A DNA stretch of 64,000 bases from UBA6163 sp041753075 (GCA_041753075.1 JBGSVE010000115.1:1-64000); one strand, 5' to 3'. Shown: positions 8,448 to 17,593, numbered from the stretch's first letter. A program made the numbers and translations. Notes: generated by a model from the sequence alone, not told the origin.

Positions 8448-9689
8448 ATGAGTAACGAACCGATCGGGCGCGAGATATTTCTGCTTCGCTTCACCGGCGA
8501 AGACCGCGCCGGATTGACCGCTTCGCTGGCGGGAAAGTTGGCCGAGTTTGGTGCCGAGGTACTGGACATCAACCAAGCGGTCATTCACCAATCGTTGCTG
8601 TTGGGGCTGCTCGTTCGCGTCAAACGGCAGCAAGCCGATTCGCAGCGGTTATTGCACGATTTGGGCGACGTGGCGAAGTCGTTGGGATTGCAGGTCAAGT
8701 TGGCGGCCGTACCGGATGATGACTACGATCGCTGGGTCGGCCAGCAGGGTAAACCGCGTTACATTTTGACGCTGCTGTCTCGTGGGACCGATGCCGTGCA
8801 GCTTGCGGCGGTGACATCGGTAATTGCCGACGAGGGACTGAATATCGACGTGATTCATCGCATGTCCGGGCGGCGTCCGCGAATCGATGACGATGAGACC
8901 AAGTGTGCGTGTGTCGAGTTCTGGTTGCGCGGTGAGCCGCTCGACAAGAAACGGATGCAGGCCAAGTATATGGAACTGAGTCACGACCTTGATATCGACG
9001 TCGCGTGGCAAAAAGATGATGCCTATCGTCGGCTGCGAAGGCTCGTCGTGTTCGATATGGATTCGACATTGATCCAGGCCGAAGTGATTGATGAGCTTGC
9101 TAAAGAGGCTAACTGCGGTGACGCCGTTGCCGCCATCACCGAGATGGCAATGCGAGGCGAACTTGATTTTGATACATCGCTGAAACGCCGCGTCGCGATG
9201 TTGCGCGGGCTGCCGGAATCGACGCTGCAACGCGTTGCCGAGCGGTTGCAGTTGACCGAGGGTGCGGAAACATTGCTCGCCAATCTGCGCGAGTTGGGGT
9301 ATCGCACCGCAATTCTATCGGGCGGTTTTGGGTATTTTGGGCGCTTGCTGCAAGAGCGTCTTGGACTGGATTACGTTTATGCAAACGAATTAGAGATCAT
9401 TGATGGACATTTGACCGGCGAAGTAACTGGCGAAATCGTCAACGGCAATCGCAAGGCCGAATTGCTCGAACAGATTGCGGAAATGGAAGGCATCAATCGA
9501 CGCCAGGTGATTGCCGTGGGTGACGGTGCGAATGATCTACCGATGCTGAATCGTGCCGGGCTGGGGATCGCTTTTCATGCGAAACCGATCGTCCGATTGG
9601 GTGTCGAACAATCGGTGTCGAACTTGGGGTTGGACGTGTTGCTGTATCTGCTCGGTGTGCGCGATCGTGATCGAACCGTAGGCGGGTGA
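8448..9689 (+). CDS. serB: phosphoserine phosphatase with tandem ACT domains
   Basis: Catalyses the last step of serine synthesis, phosphoserine to serine. Residues about 8-85 (LLRFTGEDRAGLTASLAGKL) and 100-175 (RYILTLLSRGTDAVQLAAV) are ACT-like regulatory domains. Residues about 195-400 form a HAD phosphatase with motif I VVFDMDSTLIQAEVIDELA (nucleophile and acid aspartates in DMDST), motif II ILSGGFGYF, the motif III lysine in NGNRKAELL, and motif IV VGDGANDLPML. At 413 residues it matches the long ACT-containing SerB type. The ACT pair suggests feedback by serine or another amino acid, which is an inference. It appears monocistronic and is followed by an inverted-repeat element. Confidence 0.93.
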   Translation: MSNEPIGREIFLLRFTGEDRAGLTASLAGKLAEFGAEVLDINQAVIHQSLLLGLLVRVKRQQADSQRLLHDLGDVAKSLGLQVKLAAVPDDDYDRWVGQQGKPRYILTLLSRGTDAVQLAAVTSVIADEGLNIDVIHRMSGRRPRIDDDETKCACVEFWLRGEPLDKKRMQAKYMELSHDLDIDVAWQKDDAYRRLRRLVVFDMDSTLIQAEVIDELAKEANCGDAVAAITEMAMRGELDFDTSLKRRVAMLRGLPESTLQRVAERLQLTEGAETLLANLRELGYRTAILSGGFGYFGRLLQERLGLDYVYANELEIIDGHLTGEVTGEIVNGNRKAELLEQIAEMEGINRRQVIAVGDGANDLPMLNRAGLGIAFHAKPIVRLGVEQSVSNLGLDVLLYLLGVRDRDRTVGG

Positions 9690-9732
9690 TGATCTAGCAT
9701 TGCGTCGCAGCTTGATTATCGGGTTGCGGCGA

Positions 9733-9814
9733 TTGTACAACGGTTGTCCCCACCCGTTTGGACGTTCCCAGCCGTTTGGGCGTTCCCAAACGGTTGGGGG
9801 CAACCGTTCTACAA
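9733..9814. repeat. dispersed inverted-repeat element, TTGTAGAAC type
   Basis: The left arm starts TTGTACAACGGTTGTCCCC and the right arm ends GGGGGCAACCGTTCTACAA, forming an imperfect palindrome of about 32 bases per arm around two internal CCGTTTGG units. A near-identical element lies at 53031-53094. It sits between convergent serB and the NAD kinase fusion, where its hairpin could also terminate transcription both ways. Confidence 0.8.
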
Positions 9815-9828
9815 ATTTTCTTGTGACC

Positions 9829-11409
9829 CTAGCTCTCGTTGGGTGGAAACAATGAGCGAAGCAAACGTGCTGACGGTTCAAATTGCCGCGTGAACGCCAT
9901 CTCAACGCTTGCGGTCAGACTGCGCCGCACCGTGATTTGTTGAACCGGGCCAATCGACGTGCCATCGATGAATCCGCGGACGGGACGTTTGCCGCTGCGA
10001 TCGAGACTGGCCAGCGTGATTACGCTGTTGTCGGGTAAGGCCATCGGCTTCCAAAAACGCGGCTGAAAAATGTTTGACCCAACGAGCGTCACGGTCGGCG
10101 TGTTCAGCGGAACGGGAACCGCGCCCATCGCCCGCGCGTAAGCGGATGAGCCTGAGGCAGTCGCGATCAACATGCCATCACCGACGGTCTTGCCAATCCG
10201 CGTTTCGCCATCGACATCGAGGCGCAACCACGCCGCTTGGCCTTCGGCACGTTCGAGCCACACATCCGAGAAAGCGAGCCCCCAAGACGTTGTGCCATCG
10301 GGCGCTTCGGCGTCAACACGCAGCATCGGCAACGTGTACGAGACCAACTCGACACCTTCAAGGATTTCGTCGAGTGATTCATTCATTAGAAAGCCGAGGT
10401 GGCCTGTGTTCAGGCCTAAAAACGGCAAACGCGATCGCCAGTGCTCGCGAATCGCGTGCAGCATTGTCCCGTCGCCACCCAGGACCAATATCAAATCCGC
10501 ATCGTCGGATTCGTATTGTTTAAATTGTTGACAGATCGCCATGGACTTTTGATTGCGTGGATCGGCAACGATCTTTAGGCGCGGCGATGAAAGTGCAAAG
10601 TACGCATAGCGTTGGTCCGAATAGGGTACGAACAATTGATGGCGATGGATGTACCGGGCGACCAACGATTCGACCAAGTCATCGATCGGTTTGCCATGAT
10701 AAATTCGATCGCGAACCGCTGGCGACGACGGCATCGATTCGACTTGGAAAACGCGAAGCGTGTCAGTCTCAGGTAACACGGCTTGCGGAGCGATAACCGC
10801 AAAACGCAGCGGCGTCGGAGATTCCAATTCAATCGTCGCGGGATTGCGATCGACGACGTGCCAGATTTCGCCATAAGCCTCGTACTTGGATTGCAAGTCG
10901 GCGAGTTGGGTTACGGTCCCATGGCTGATGTCGTCGTAGTCGATACGAATTCGCCGGTCGCCGCGAAACGCGAGCGTCACCAATGCCGCACGGTGCAACG
11001 GTGACGCATGCGGATGCGAACCTGGGCCGGGCTTGGGTCCAACGGGACAGACAACGACTTCGTCAAATCCGCCGGCCAGGAGCTGGTCGATCACCAAGCG
11101 ATGCGCTCGAGTCGGCGGATCAAATGACGCGCAATAGATCGCCACCTTCTGCGCCGTCGGCTCACTTAGCGATACCAACGCGTTTGAGTCTGCGGGCGGA
11201 TGTGTATTCTCAGGCGAACTTTGCAACCACGGCGCTGTGTCCCAACCGCGAAGTTGGCAAGATCGAGCGATTCGGCGTACCAGTTGCTCGGTCGCATCGC
11301 GCAAAGAATCCGGGTCGTTGATCGTTGCTGACGAATTAAGTTTGCTGATCAAATCGGCAAGGTCATCATTTGGCGACGCTCGTTCGGCTTCTCGATTTTG
11401 CGTTGTCAT
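9829..11409 (-). CDS. fused NadD-like nucleotidyltransferase and NAD kinase
   Basis: A 526-residue two-domain protein. Residues about 90-260 resemble NaMN/NMN adenylyltransferase (NadD): IYCASFDPPTRAHRLVIDQL contains the nucleotide-binding FDPxTxxH motif and SMPSSPAVRDRI the SSxxR motif, ending VESLVARYIHRHQLF as NadD proteins do. Residues about 275-526 are a NAD kinase with GGDGT (311-315), NTGHLGFLMNE and the adenine-site block GKTVGDGMLIATASGSSAYA. Known activities of these families would turn nicotinate mononucleotide into dinucleotide and phosphorylate NAD to NADP. The first 85 residues are unassigned. The usual GG before the FDP motif is AS here, so the first activity is less certain. 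ATG 11409 shares its A with the TAA of the upstream gene. Confidence 0.88.
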   Translation of the reverse strand: MTTQNREAERASPNDDLADLISKLNSSATINDPDSLRDATEQLVRRIARSCQLRGWDTAPWLQSSPENTHPPADSNALVSLSEPTAQKVAIYCASFDPPTRAHRLVIDQLLAGGFDEVVVCPVGPKPGPGSHPHASPLHRAALVTLAFRGDRRIRIDYDDISHGTVTQLADLQSKYEAYGEIWHVVDRNPATIELESPTPLRFAVIAPQAVLPETDTLRVFQVESMPSSPAVRDRIYHGKPIDDLVESLVARYIHRHQLFVPYSDQRYAYFALSSPRLKIVADPRNQKSMAICQQFKQYESDDADLILVLGGDGTMLHAIREHWRSRLPFLGLNTGHLGFLMNESLDEILEGVELVSYTLPMLRVDAEAPDGTTSWGLAFSDVWLERAEGQAAWLRLDVDGETRIGKTVGDGMLIATASGSSAYARAMGAVPVPLNTPTVTLVGSNIFQPRFWKPMALPDNSVITLASLDRSGKRPVRGFIDGTSIGPVQQITVRRSLTASVEMAFTRQFEPSARLLRSLFPPNES

Positions 11410-12716
11410 TACTGGGGCGTCGCCTGTTCGTCAGTCTGCCGCTGGTGTAGTTGGTGACTGGCAATCGAGACAATCCAAATCAAGGCGATCACCATCACGA
11501 CCGCGTTCATACTGGTCAGCAACCGTTCGATGAACGGATCGAGTTTCAATTTGTCAAGAATCATGTGAGTCGACAAATAATTGTAAGCCGGGAACAGCAA
11601 CATCGCGGCGAGTATCCAGCGACGAATCAGGCCAAGTGATTTCCACGCGGGCAAAATCCCGGCAACAAGTCCAATGATCAGCGGTGCCAAAATCAGGCAA
11701 TCATAGGATTGGCGATAGAGTGCAACGATCATCGAAGTCAGGACGAGAGCACCGGTGAGTCCGGCGACTGAATCGTCGAGCTGGATTTTGCGACGGCGAA
11801 ATAACAAACCGATCGGAATCGCCAGTAGCACTAACATCACGATCAAATGCACCTCATCACTGGGATCTTGCTCGGTCCATTTGGCGACGATTGCAAGAAT
11901 GTCGATCCGCGTCCAAGACAAGACTGGTAATTCGTTTGGTTCGCCATGGTGAACGGCTTGGGCAGCGGAGATTTGTTGGCGAATCTCGGCCAGTCCAGCC
12001 CCAATGTTTCCCGAGCCTTGGTTCCAAGCTAACCAACCCAACGGGATCGCTGCGGCAATAATTGACATGATCGCGCCGACGACCAATGCCTTGATGTTTC
12101 CGCGGGCGAGCATTAACAAGCCAAGCGGCAGGACATACGTTGGCTTGGCCGAGACGACCACCAATGCGATCGCGGCCAAATAGGGCCGTGTCGGCGCTAG
12201 TTGGATCGCAAGGATCGTTGCCAAGACAAGTTCAAACGTAAAGTAGCCATTGAAAAGTGTGACGTGACCGGCGCGAGAAAAAACAATGCCTGCGGCAATC
12301 GCAAGTATCCAATCAAGCCGACGCGGCAAACCCGCAGCGGTCAAGGATTGCGACGAGATGGCAATAATGAGCGCCACCATGATGCCAAAATAGACGATTT
12401 CGGAAACGCGCAGCGGCAACAGACTCAGCGGTGCATGGATCGCGAGGATTGCCGGTGAAAAAAACGGGATCTGGCGAGAAACCGGATACTCCGCCGCATA
12501 TTGCGACCCGTAGGGACTGACGCCATCGAGCAACGCCAACGACGGAAAGTAGACGCCGTTGTGAAAGTCGCAATAGCCTTCGTTGATCGGGTCCGGTGGG
12601 CCGGGAGTCTGGTATTTCTTGAAGGTTCGCGCAGCGGAGAGCCCCAGTCCGAGCAGCAACATCATTGCGGCCGCGATGGCGAATCCGCGATGACCCAAAG
12701 TCCAATCGGAAGCCAT
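11409..12716 (-). CDS. GT87-like (DUF2029) polytopic membrane protein
   Basis: A 435-residue integral membrane protein with roughly ten hydrophobic helices separated by short loops. After the first helix comes an acidic, aromatic loop (GYCDFHNGVYFPSLALLDGV followed by SPYGSQYAAEYPVSRQIPFF) with the D-x-x-x-Y and PY-x-P-like features of the DUF2029/GT87 family. These enzymes are polyprenyl-phosphate-dependent mannosyl- or arabinosyltransferases in actinobacteria; the substrate here is unknown. It overlaps the NAD kinase fusion gene by one base and starts four bases after the oxidoreductase stop, so the three genes are probably one transcript. Confidence 0.7.
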   Translation of the reverse strand: MASDWTLGHRGFAIAAAMMLLLGLGLSAARTFKKYQTPGPPDPINEGYCDFHNGVYFPSLALLDGVSPYGSQYAAEYPVSRQIPFFSPAILAIHAPLSLLPLRVSEIVYFGIMVALIIAISSQSLTAAGLPRRLDWILAIAAGIVFSRAGHVTLFNGYFTFELVLATILAIQLAPTRPYLAAIALVVVSAKPTYVLPLGLLMLARGNIKALVVGAIMSIIAAAIPLGWLAWNQGSGNIGAGLAEIRQQISAAQAVHHGEPNELPVLSWTRIDILAIVAKWTEQDPSDEVHLIVMLVLLAIPIGLLFRRRKIQLDDSVAGLTGALVLTSMIVALYRQSYDCLILAPLIIGLVAGILPAWKSLGLIRRWILAAMLLFPAYNYLSTHMILDKLKLDPFIERLLTSMNAVVMVIALIWIVSIASHQLHQRQTDEQATPQ

Positions 12717-12719
12717 CGA

Positions 12720-14075
12720 TCAAACGACCTTCGACTTGCCCGGAACAGCGATTTCGTACTCGCCCTTGTCGTTTGGCAGCAGCGGTGCCGGGTCGTCGAA
12801 GTCGTGCATGGCGTCGATGTCAGCGAGCGAAATTTCGCTATTAAAGGCATCGTCCCACTTCACGATATTGCCGCTGTAAGTTGCCATCCGTCCCATTATC
12901 GATGTCATCGTACTGATCGCACCGTACTCGGCTTCGTTGGGAACTTTACCACTGCGCAGCAAAGCGAACAAATCGTGGTGCTCCTGCTGCCAACCCTTGC
13001 CTTGCACTTCCTTGGCTTCGCTTTCCCAAATCAGGTTGCCCTTGAGGTCAAAGATCTTGGCTGCCGAAACGTCGCAATAGCCTTTCGTGCCGTGAACGTG
13101 TTCGGTAACGTCGGACCAACAACCGGGAATATGTCGGCACTGTGACAACATTGTCGCGCCGCCGTCGTAGGTGAATTCGACCATGTGGTGATCAAAGATT
13201 TGGCCCGTGTTGAGACCCTTACGAACTTCGCGACCACCTTGGCCCTGGGCCGTGATCGGATGACTCTGCATGACCCAATTGATCACATCGATGTTGTGGA
13301 TGTGCTGCTCGTTGATATGGTCGCCGCAAAGCCAGTTGAAGTAGTACCAGTTGGTCAATTGGTACTCGAGTTCGGTTTGGCCTTCGCGTCGTGGGCGAGT
13401 CCAAACGCCAGCCGCGTTCCAATACGCACGGGCCAAAATCGGTTCGCCAATCGCACCGTCATGCAGCCGTGCAATGCATTCTTTGTAGCGGTACTCATGA
13501 TGTCGTTGCAGACCAACTTGGACAGCCAACCCTTTCTGCTTGGCGAGTTCACCTGCGGCGATCACACGACGAACTCCCGGCGCATCGGTGGCAACGGGTT
13601 TTTCCATGAAGACGTTTTTTCCCGCAGCGACAGCTTGCTCGAAATGCAGCGGACGGAAACCTGGCGGCGTGGCCAGGATGACCAAATTCACATCCGAGGC
13701 TAAGACTTCTTTGAACGCATCAAGCCCCACGAAGCGATTGTCATCAATCTTGCCAGGATGTTTGCCGTTGAGAGCACGATAAGCGGTTTGGACATTGTTG
13801 TCAAAGATGTCAGCCATCGCAGTGATGCGAACGTCGCCGCCGCTGGTGTTGAGCGCCTGGTCAGCGGCACCACTGCCACGACCACCGCAACCGACCAATC
13901 CGACCTTGATCATGTCGCTGCCAAAGGCGTGGGCCGCTCGCGCGGTCGTCAGCCCACCACCGACGACGGCACCGCCGGCAAGCAGCAGACTGGTGTCTTT
14001 GAAGAACCGACGACGCGAGCCGCCGTTGGGCGCTGCTTTATCATTGGTCGGTTTGGATTTTGCAGGCTTGCTCAT
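12720..14075 (-). CDS. Tat-exported Gfo/Idh/MocA oxidoreductase
   Basis: A 451-residue NAD(P)-dependent oxidoreductase of the Gfo/Idh/MocA family. It carries a twin-arginine leader (GGSRRRFFKDTSLLLAGGAV) ending near ARAAHA, then a Rossmann motif KVGLVGCGGRGSGAA and the family signature VFMEKPVATDAPG. In the C-terminal domain GDHINEQHIHNIDVINWV provides the catalytic-region histidines. Such exported planctomycete proteins act on unknown sugars or sugar-like substrates, probably with a tightly bound cofactor. It is the first gene of a run leading into the GT87-like and NAD kinase genes. The substrate cannot be read from the sequence. Confidence 0.9.
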   Translation of the reverse strand: MSKPAKSKPTNDKAAPNGGSRRRFFKDTSLLLAGGAVVGGGLTTARAAHAFGSDMIKVGLVGCGGRGSGAADQALNTSGGDVRITAMADIFDNNVQTAYRALNGKHPGKIDDNRFVGLDAFKEVLASDVNLVILATPPGFRPLHFEQAVAAGKNVFMEKPVATDAPGVRRVIAAGELAKQKGLAVQVGLQRHHEYRYKECIARLHDGAIGEPILARAYWNAAGVWTRPRREGQTELEYQLTNWYYFNWLCGDHINEQHIHNIDVINWVMQSHPITAQGQGGREVRKGLNTGQIFDHHMVEFTYDGGATMLSQCRHIPGCWSDVTEHVHGTKGYCDVSAAKIFDLKGNLIWESEAKEVQGKGWQQEHHDLFALLRSGKVPNEAEYGAISTMTSIMGRMATYSGNIVKWDDAFNSEISLADIDAMHDFDDPAPLLPNDKGEYEIAVPGKSKVV

Positions 14076-14268
14076 GTGAGGAGTTGCAAGGTTAAAGGTG
14101 CGCGTTGGCGGAATCTAAATTAAGCAACCAAGGCAGCCCATTGTAGCCACGTGTCGGCTCGATTGACGAACCGATCGCGGAGACTTTTTGCCAAATCGCT
14201 CCGAAATCTCGTTCGCTCGCCGGAATATCTCGCGCTTCGTCCGGGTTAAAATTTAGGGTGTGCCGCCA
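14076..14268. other. intergenic region upstream of the oxidoreductase gene
   Basis: The left part of a 333-base gene-free stretch. It should hold the minus-strand promoter of the oxidoreductase gene, but no clear hexamers were recognised. The right part is filled by two repeat elements. Confidence 0.4.
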
Positions 14269-14326
14269 AGTGTTTTACGACGCTCCGCCGTCGTTAAGTT
14301 ACAACGGCGGAGCGTCGTAGAACACT
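14269..14326. repeat. inverted repeat, TTCTACGACGCTCCGCC type
   Basis: Left arm AGTGTTTTACGACGCTCCGC is matched by right arm GCGGAGCGTCGTAGAACACT around a short centre, giving a near-perfect palindrome. The same arms recur at 57897-57948, and the terminal GTTCTACGACG recurs at 24585. It lies between two minus-strand genes. Confidence 0.8.
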
Positions 14327-14373
14327 GTTACAACCGTAATTTGATTATCGCTGGCGTCTGCGAGCGAGGTGAG

Positions 14374-14403
14374 CCCAAACGATTGGGGACAATCGTTTTA
14401 CGA
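14374..14403. repeat. half copy of the TTGTAGAAC-type element
   Basis: CCCAAACGATTGGGGACAAT followed by CGTTTTACGA resembles the right arm of the elements at 9733-9814 and 53031-53094 (CCGTTTGGGGACAACCGTTC then TACA), with a few substitutions and no left arm. It ends six bases before the sulfite reductase stop codon. Confidence 0.55.
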
Positions 14404-14408
14404 TTGGG

Positions 14409-16115
14409 TTACGGCTTGGGAGCGGCGTCGGCTAAGGCTTCTAGTTGGTCGCGACCGACGCGTGCACAGAATCCGCCGAGCGTTTCGCCGTTTTGGCGAT
14501 TGGCCTTGTAGGCTGCGAAGATGCCAACCATCTCCTTGGTCACGGCTTCGTGAGGCACCAGATCTTTGTAGATATAGGACAAACGATTTCCCAACAGCGC
14601 GCCGCCGGCAAACAGCGTGTATTTGCCTTTCGCCTTGCCGACCAAACCAAGATCGGAGTTGTAGGGCCTGGCGCAGCCGTTGGGGCAACCGGTCATGCGA
14701 ATGGTAAACCGCTCGTGATCCAGTCCCAACTTGGCGAGCGGTGCTTCGAGCTCGTCAATGATTCCCGGCAGGGCACGTTCGCTTTCGGTGATCGCCAAGC
14801 CGCAAGTCGGCAACGCAACGCAGGCCATCGACCAACGTCGCACTTCGCTGAAGTCTTCGGACAACGGCACCTCGTGATCGCGAAGAATCTTTATCAAGCG
14901 ATCACGGTCGGCCTGCTTGACGTCACAAAAAATCATCGCTTGATGGGCAGTCAAGCGGATCTCAGGATTGAACTCGGCGCAGACCGCGCGGATGCCAGCT
15001 TTCAATTGTCGCTTTTCGTTGTCGTACAAACGTCCGTTTTCGATGTTCAAGCCGTATGACCACAATCCGTCGCCTTGCTCTTGCCAACCCATATGGTCGT
15101 CGAAGCCATGCACATCATCCTCGGTACAATCGGCCAGCGGACCACCGAAGTATTCTTCGACCGCACGACGGAAGCGATCGATACCCCAATTGTCGACCAG
15201 ATACTTCATTCGCGCGACCTTGCGATCTTCGCGATTGCCATAGTCACGCTGGACCATCAAAACCGCTTTGCAAACATCGATCACCTGGTCAGGTTTCGCA
15301 AACGCCATGCGCTTGGCCAGCAGCGGCGACGTCTTTTTCGCGCTGGGCGTCGTGCCCATGCCGCCACCGACGATCACGTTGTAACCGATGATCGATCCAT
15401 CACGGACCACGGCGATCAAACCGATGTCGTTGGTATAGGCATCCACACAATTGTCGTCTGCCAATGCGACGGCCATCTTGAACTTACGCGGCAGGTAGCG
15501 TGGTCCGTACAGCGGTTCGACTTCGCCACCTACTAGCGATTTTTCGCCGGTCTCGTCATCGGTCAACCAAAGCTGGTGATAAGCACCGGATCGCGGCGCA
15601 AGGGCGATCGCGATGTCGTAACAAAGCTGCTGAATTTGGGCGTGAACTTGACCCGTTCGTTTGGCGGGACAGCACATGACGTTGCGATTGACATCACCGC
15701 AAGCGGCCAGCGTCGATAAGCCAACTTCGTTGATCCGCGAGATCGTTTTTTTCAGGTCGCTTTTCAATACGCCGTGAAGCTGAATCGTTTGACGCGTCGT
15801 CAATTTCATCGTTGCGTTGCCGAGCGTATCGCAAAGATCCAGGTGGGCGATAAATTGGTCGCTGGACATGATCCCACCGGGAATCCGCGAACGCAGCATC
15901 ATCGAGTAGGCTTTGCCACCACCGTCGACTTTACTGCCAGCGCGATCGTCGCGGTTGTCTTGTTGGTAGGTGCCGTGAAATTTCAACAACTGGATGCTGT
16001 CTTTGTCGAAATGATCAACATCGCTGCGAAGTTCTTCGCCAATGGTTCCGCGGAGAAAGTTGCTTTCTTCCTTGATGAGCTCGACCGGGCTGAGCTTGGG
16101 GGCGTCGGTGGACAT
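14409..16115 (-). CDS. assimilatory sulfite reductase hemoprotein (siroheme/4Fe-4S)
   Basis: A CysI/Sir-type enzyme of 568 residues that reduces sulfite to sulfide for cysteine synthesis. The four cluster and siroheme-ligating cysteines are intact: C432-x5-C438 in CVALPTCGLAITESERALPG and C477-x3-C481 in TGCPNGCARPY. The N-terminal ferrite-reductase-like half carries KLTTRQTIQLHG and GDVNRNVMCCPAK, typical of sulfite reductases. No CysJ flavoprotein is nearby, so the electron donor (NADPH flavoprotein or ferredoxin) is not known. Nitrite reductase is a less likely alternative. It appears monocistronic. Confidence 0.9.
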   Translation of the reverse strand: MSTDAPKLSPVELIKEESNFLRGTIGEELRSDVDHFDKDSIQLLKFHGTYQQDNRDDRAGSKVDGGGKAYSMMLRSRIPGGIMSSDQFIAHLDLCDTLGNATMKLTTRQTIQLHGVLKSDLKKTISRINEVGLSTLAACGDVNRNVMCCPAKRTGQVHAQIQQLCYDIAIALAPRSGAYHQLWLTDDETGEKSLVGGEVEPLYGPRYLPRKFKMAVALADDNCVDAYTNDIGLIAVVRDGSIIGYNVIVGGGMGTTPSAKKTSPLLAKRMAFAKPDQVIDVCKAVLMVQRDYGNREDRKVARMKYLVDNWGIDRFRRAVEEYFGGPLADCTEDDVHGFDDHMGWQEQGDGLWSYGLNIENGRLYDNEKRQLKAGIRAVCAEFNPEIRLTAHQAMIFCDVKQADRDRLIKILRDHEVPLSEDFSEVRRWSMACVALPTCGLAITESERALPGIIDELEAPLAKLGLDHERFTIRMTGCPNGCARPYNSDLGLVGKAKGKYTLFAGGALLGNRLSYIYKDLVPHEAVTKEMVGIFAAYKANRQNGETLGGFCARVGRDQLEALADAAPKP

Positions 16116-16247
16116 CGAGACGCAGTTCCTGTGAGGTAAAGTGGCAATTCAGTTGAAAAACGAAAGATAACACTTATACCGCCTAATCGCCAAACTCACC
16201 ACGCCGCTTTTGATAAAATACCAGTCGGCTGAATCGTCGAACACTCA

Positions 16248-16625
16248 CTACTTCCGGCCGGCGATCACAAACGCCGTGGCGTGCGTCCGGCAACCGCCCA
16301 GCGATAATCGCAATTCGTCGATCCCCAAGCTTTCGGACCAACGGGCCGCGTTGCCGCGAAGATGCAGCCGCTGTCCCACCGAATCAACCTGAATCTCGAT
16401 CTCGTTCCAGCGAACCCCGTGGCCGCGCGCGGCAATCGCCTTCATGGTTGCTTCCTTGGCCGCCCAACGCGCGGCGTAATGCTGGATCGCCGACGCACGC
16501 TCGCAGCAGTACTCGACCTCATCGGGCGTGTAGACACGTTCAAGAAACATCTCGCCGTGTCGCTCGATCATTTTCGCGATGCGAACGCACTCGATGATCT
16601 CAGTGCCGATGCCAACAATTTCCAT
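16248..16625 (-). CDS. acpS: holo-[acyl-carrier-protein] synthase
   Basis: A 125-residue 4'-phosphopantetheinyl transferase that activates acyl carrier protein for fatty-acid synthesis. MEIVGIGTEIIECVRIAKMI contains the GIGTxI start motif and RWAAKEATMKAI the WxxKEA motif with its magnesium-binding glutamate. The length is standard for the trimeric AcpS class. ATG 16625 shares one base with the TGA of trpS, so the gene is translationally coupled to it. An upstream ATG at 16640 would overlap trpS further and lies outside the family alignment. Confidence 0.92.
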   Translation of the reverse strand: MEIVGIGTEIIECVRIAKMIERHGEMFLERVYTPDEVEYCCERASAIQHYAARWAAKEATMKAIAARGHGVRWNEIEIQVDSVGQRLHLRGNAARWSESLGIDELRLSLGGCRTHATAFVIAGRK

Positions 16626-17593
16626 CAGCGCAGTCCACAAGCCAATCGGGCTCTGGCGACCACCGCAGCAGCCACTTCGCGAGCACGCGCCGCACCTTCG
16701 TCAAGAACCCGTTTCACTTCGTCGCGGTTCGATTCCCACTCGATTCGTTTTGCCCGTGCGGTCGCGAAGTACGATTCGCTCGCATCGGCAACCGCTTTCT
16801 TGACCTCGCCGTATCCGAATCCACCGCGACGATACATTGCAGCCATCGATTCGACGTCGCCGGGTGATGCAAACAGCCGATACAATTGAAACAGATGGTC
16901 GTCGTCGGGCTCTTTGGGGTCTTCCATCGGGCGACTGTCCGACACGATTCGCATGATCGATTTGCGGATTGCCTTGACGTCGCCAAACAACGCCAGCGTG
17001 TTGTCATAACTCTTGCTCATCTTTTGGCCATCGGTTCCGGGAACCTTGGCACCATGCTGGAGCGTCTTGGCCACCGGCAACACAAACGTCTCGCCGAACT
17101 CGTGGTTGAAGACACCCGCCAAGTCGCGGCAGACTTCGATATGCTGGACCTGGTCTTGACCCACGGGAACCACTTGCGAGTCATAGGCCAAAATGTCGGC
17201 GGCCATCAGCACCGGATACGTGAACAAGCCCGCGTCGGCATTCAATCCCTTGGCTTTCTTTTCCTTGTAAGCGTGGCAACGTTCGAGCAATCCCATCGGT
17301 GCTCCCGTCATCAGCAGCCAAGTCAATTCGGTGACTTCGGGAACATGCGACTGGACAAACATCGTCGCCCGTTGGGGATCAAGACCCAGGGCCAGCATAT
17401 CGAGCGCGGCGTCGAGCGTATTTTGGCGCAGAGTCTTGGCGTCACGCACCGTCGTGAGCGCATGCAGGTCGGCGATAAAGTAAAAGCCGTCGTTGTCGTC
17501 TTGCAAGTCAATGTATTGGCGAATCGCGCCGAAATAATTGCCCCAGTGCGGACGTCCCGTTGGCTGAATGCCCGATAGTACTCGTTTGGACAA
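16625..17593 (-). CDS. trpS: tryptophanyl-tRNA synthetase
   Basis: Class I aminoacyl-tRNA synthetase charging tRNA-Trp. The nucleotide-binding HIGH-type motif is in SGIQPTGRPHWGNYFGAIRQ and the KMSKS loop is intact (GQKMSKSYDNTL). About 322 residues from the chosen start fits the bacterial length. The reading frame extends 41 codons upstream to an ATG at 17716, but family members begin just before RVLSGIQPTG, so TTG 17593 is preferred; this is uncertain because no clear Shine-Dalgarno precedes it. It is followed by acpS with a one-base overlap and is divergent from dapB. Confidence 0.93.
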   Translation of the reverse strand: MSKRVLSGIQPTGRPHWGNYFGAIRQYIDLQDDNDGFYFIADLHALTTVRDAKTLRQNTLDAALDMLALGLDPQRATMFVQSHVPEVTELTWLLMTGAPMGLLERCHAYKEKKAKGLNADAGLFTYPVLMAADILAYDSQVVPVGQDQVQHIEVCRDLAGVFNHEFGETFVLPVAKTLQHGAKVPGTDGQKMSKSYDNTLALFGDVKAIRKSIMRIVSDSRPMEDPKEPDDDHLFQLYRLFASPGDVESMAAMYRRGGFGYGEVKKAVADASESYFATARAKRIEWESNRDEVKRVLDEGAARAREVAAAVVARARLACGLR

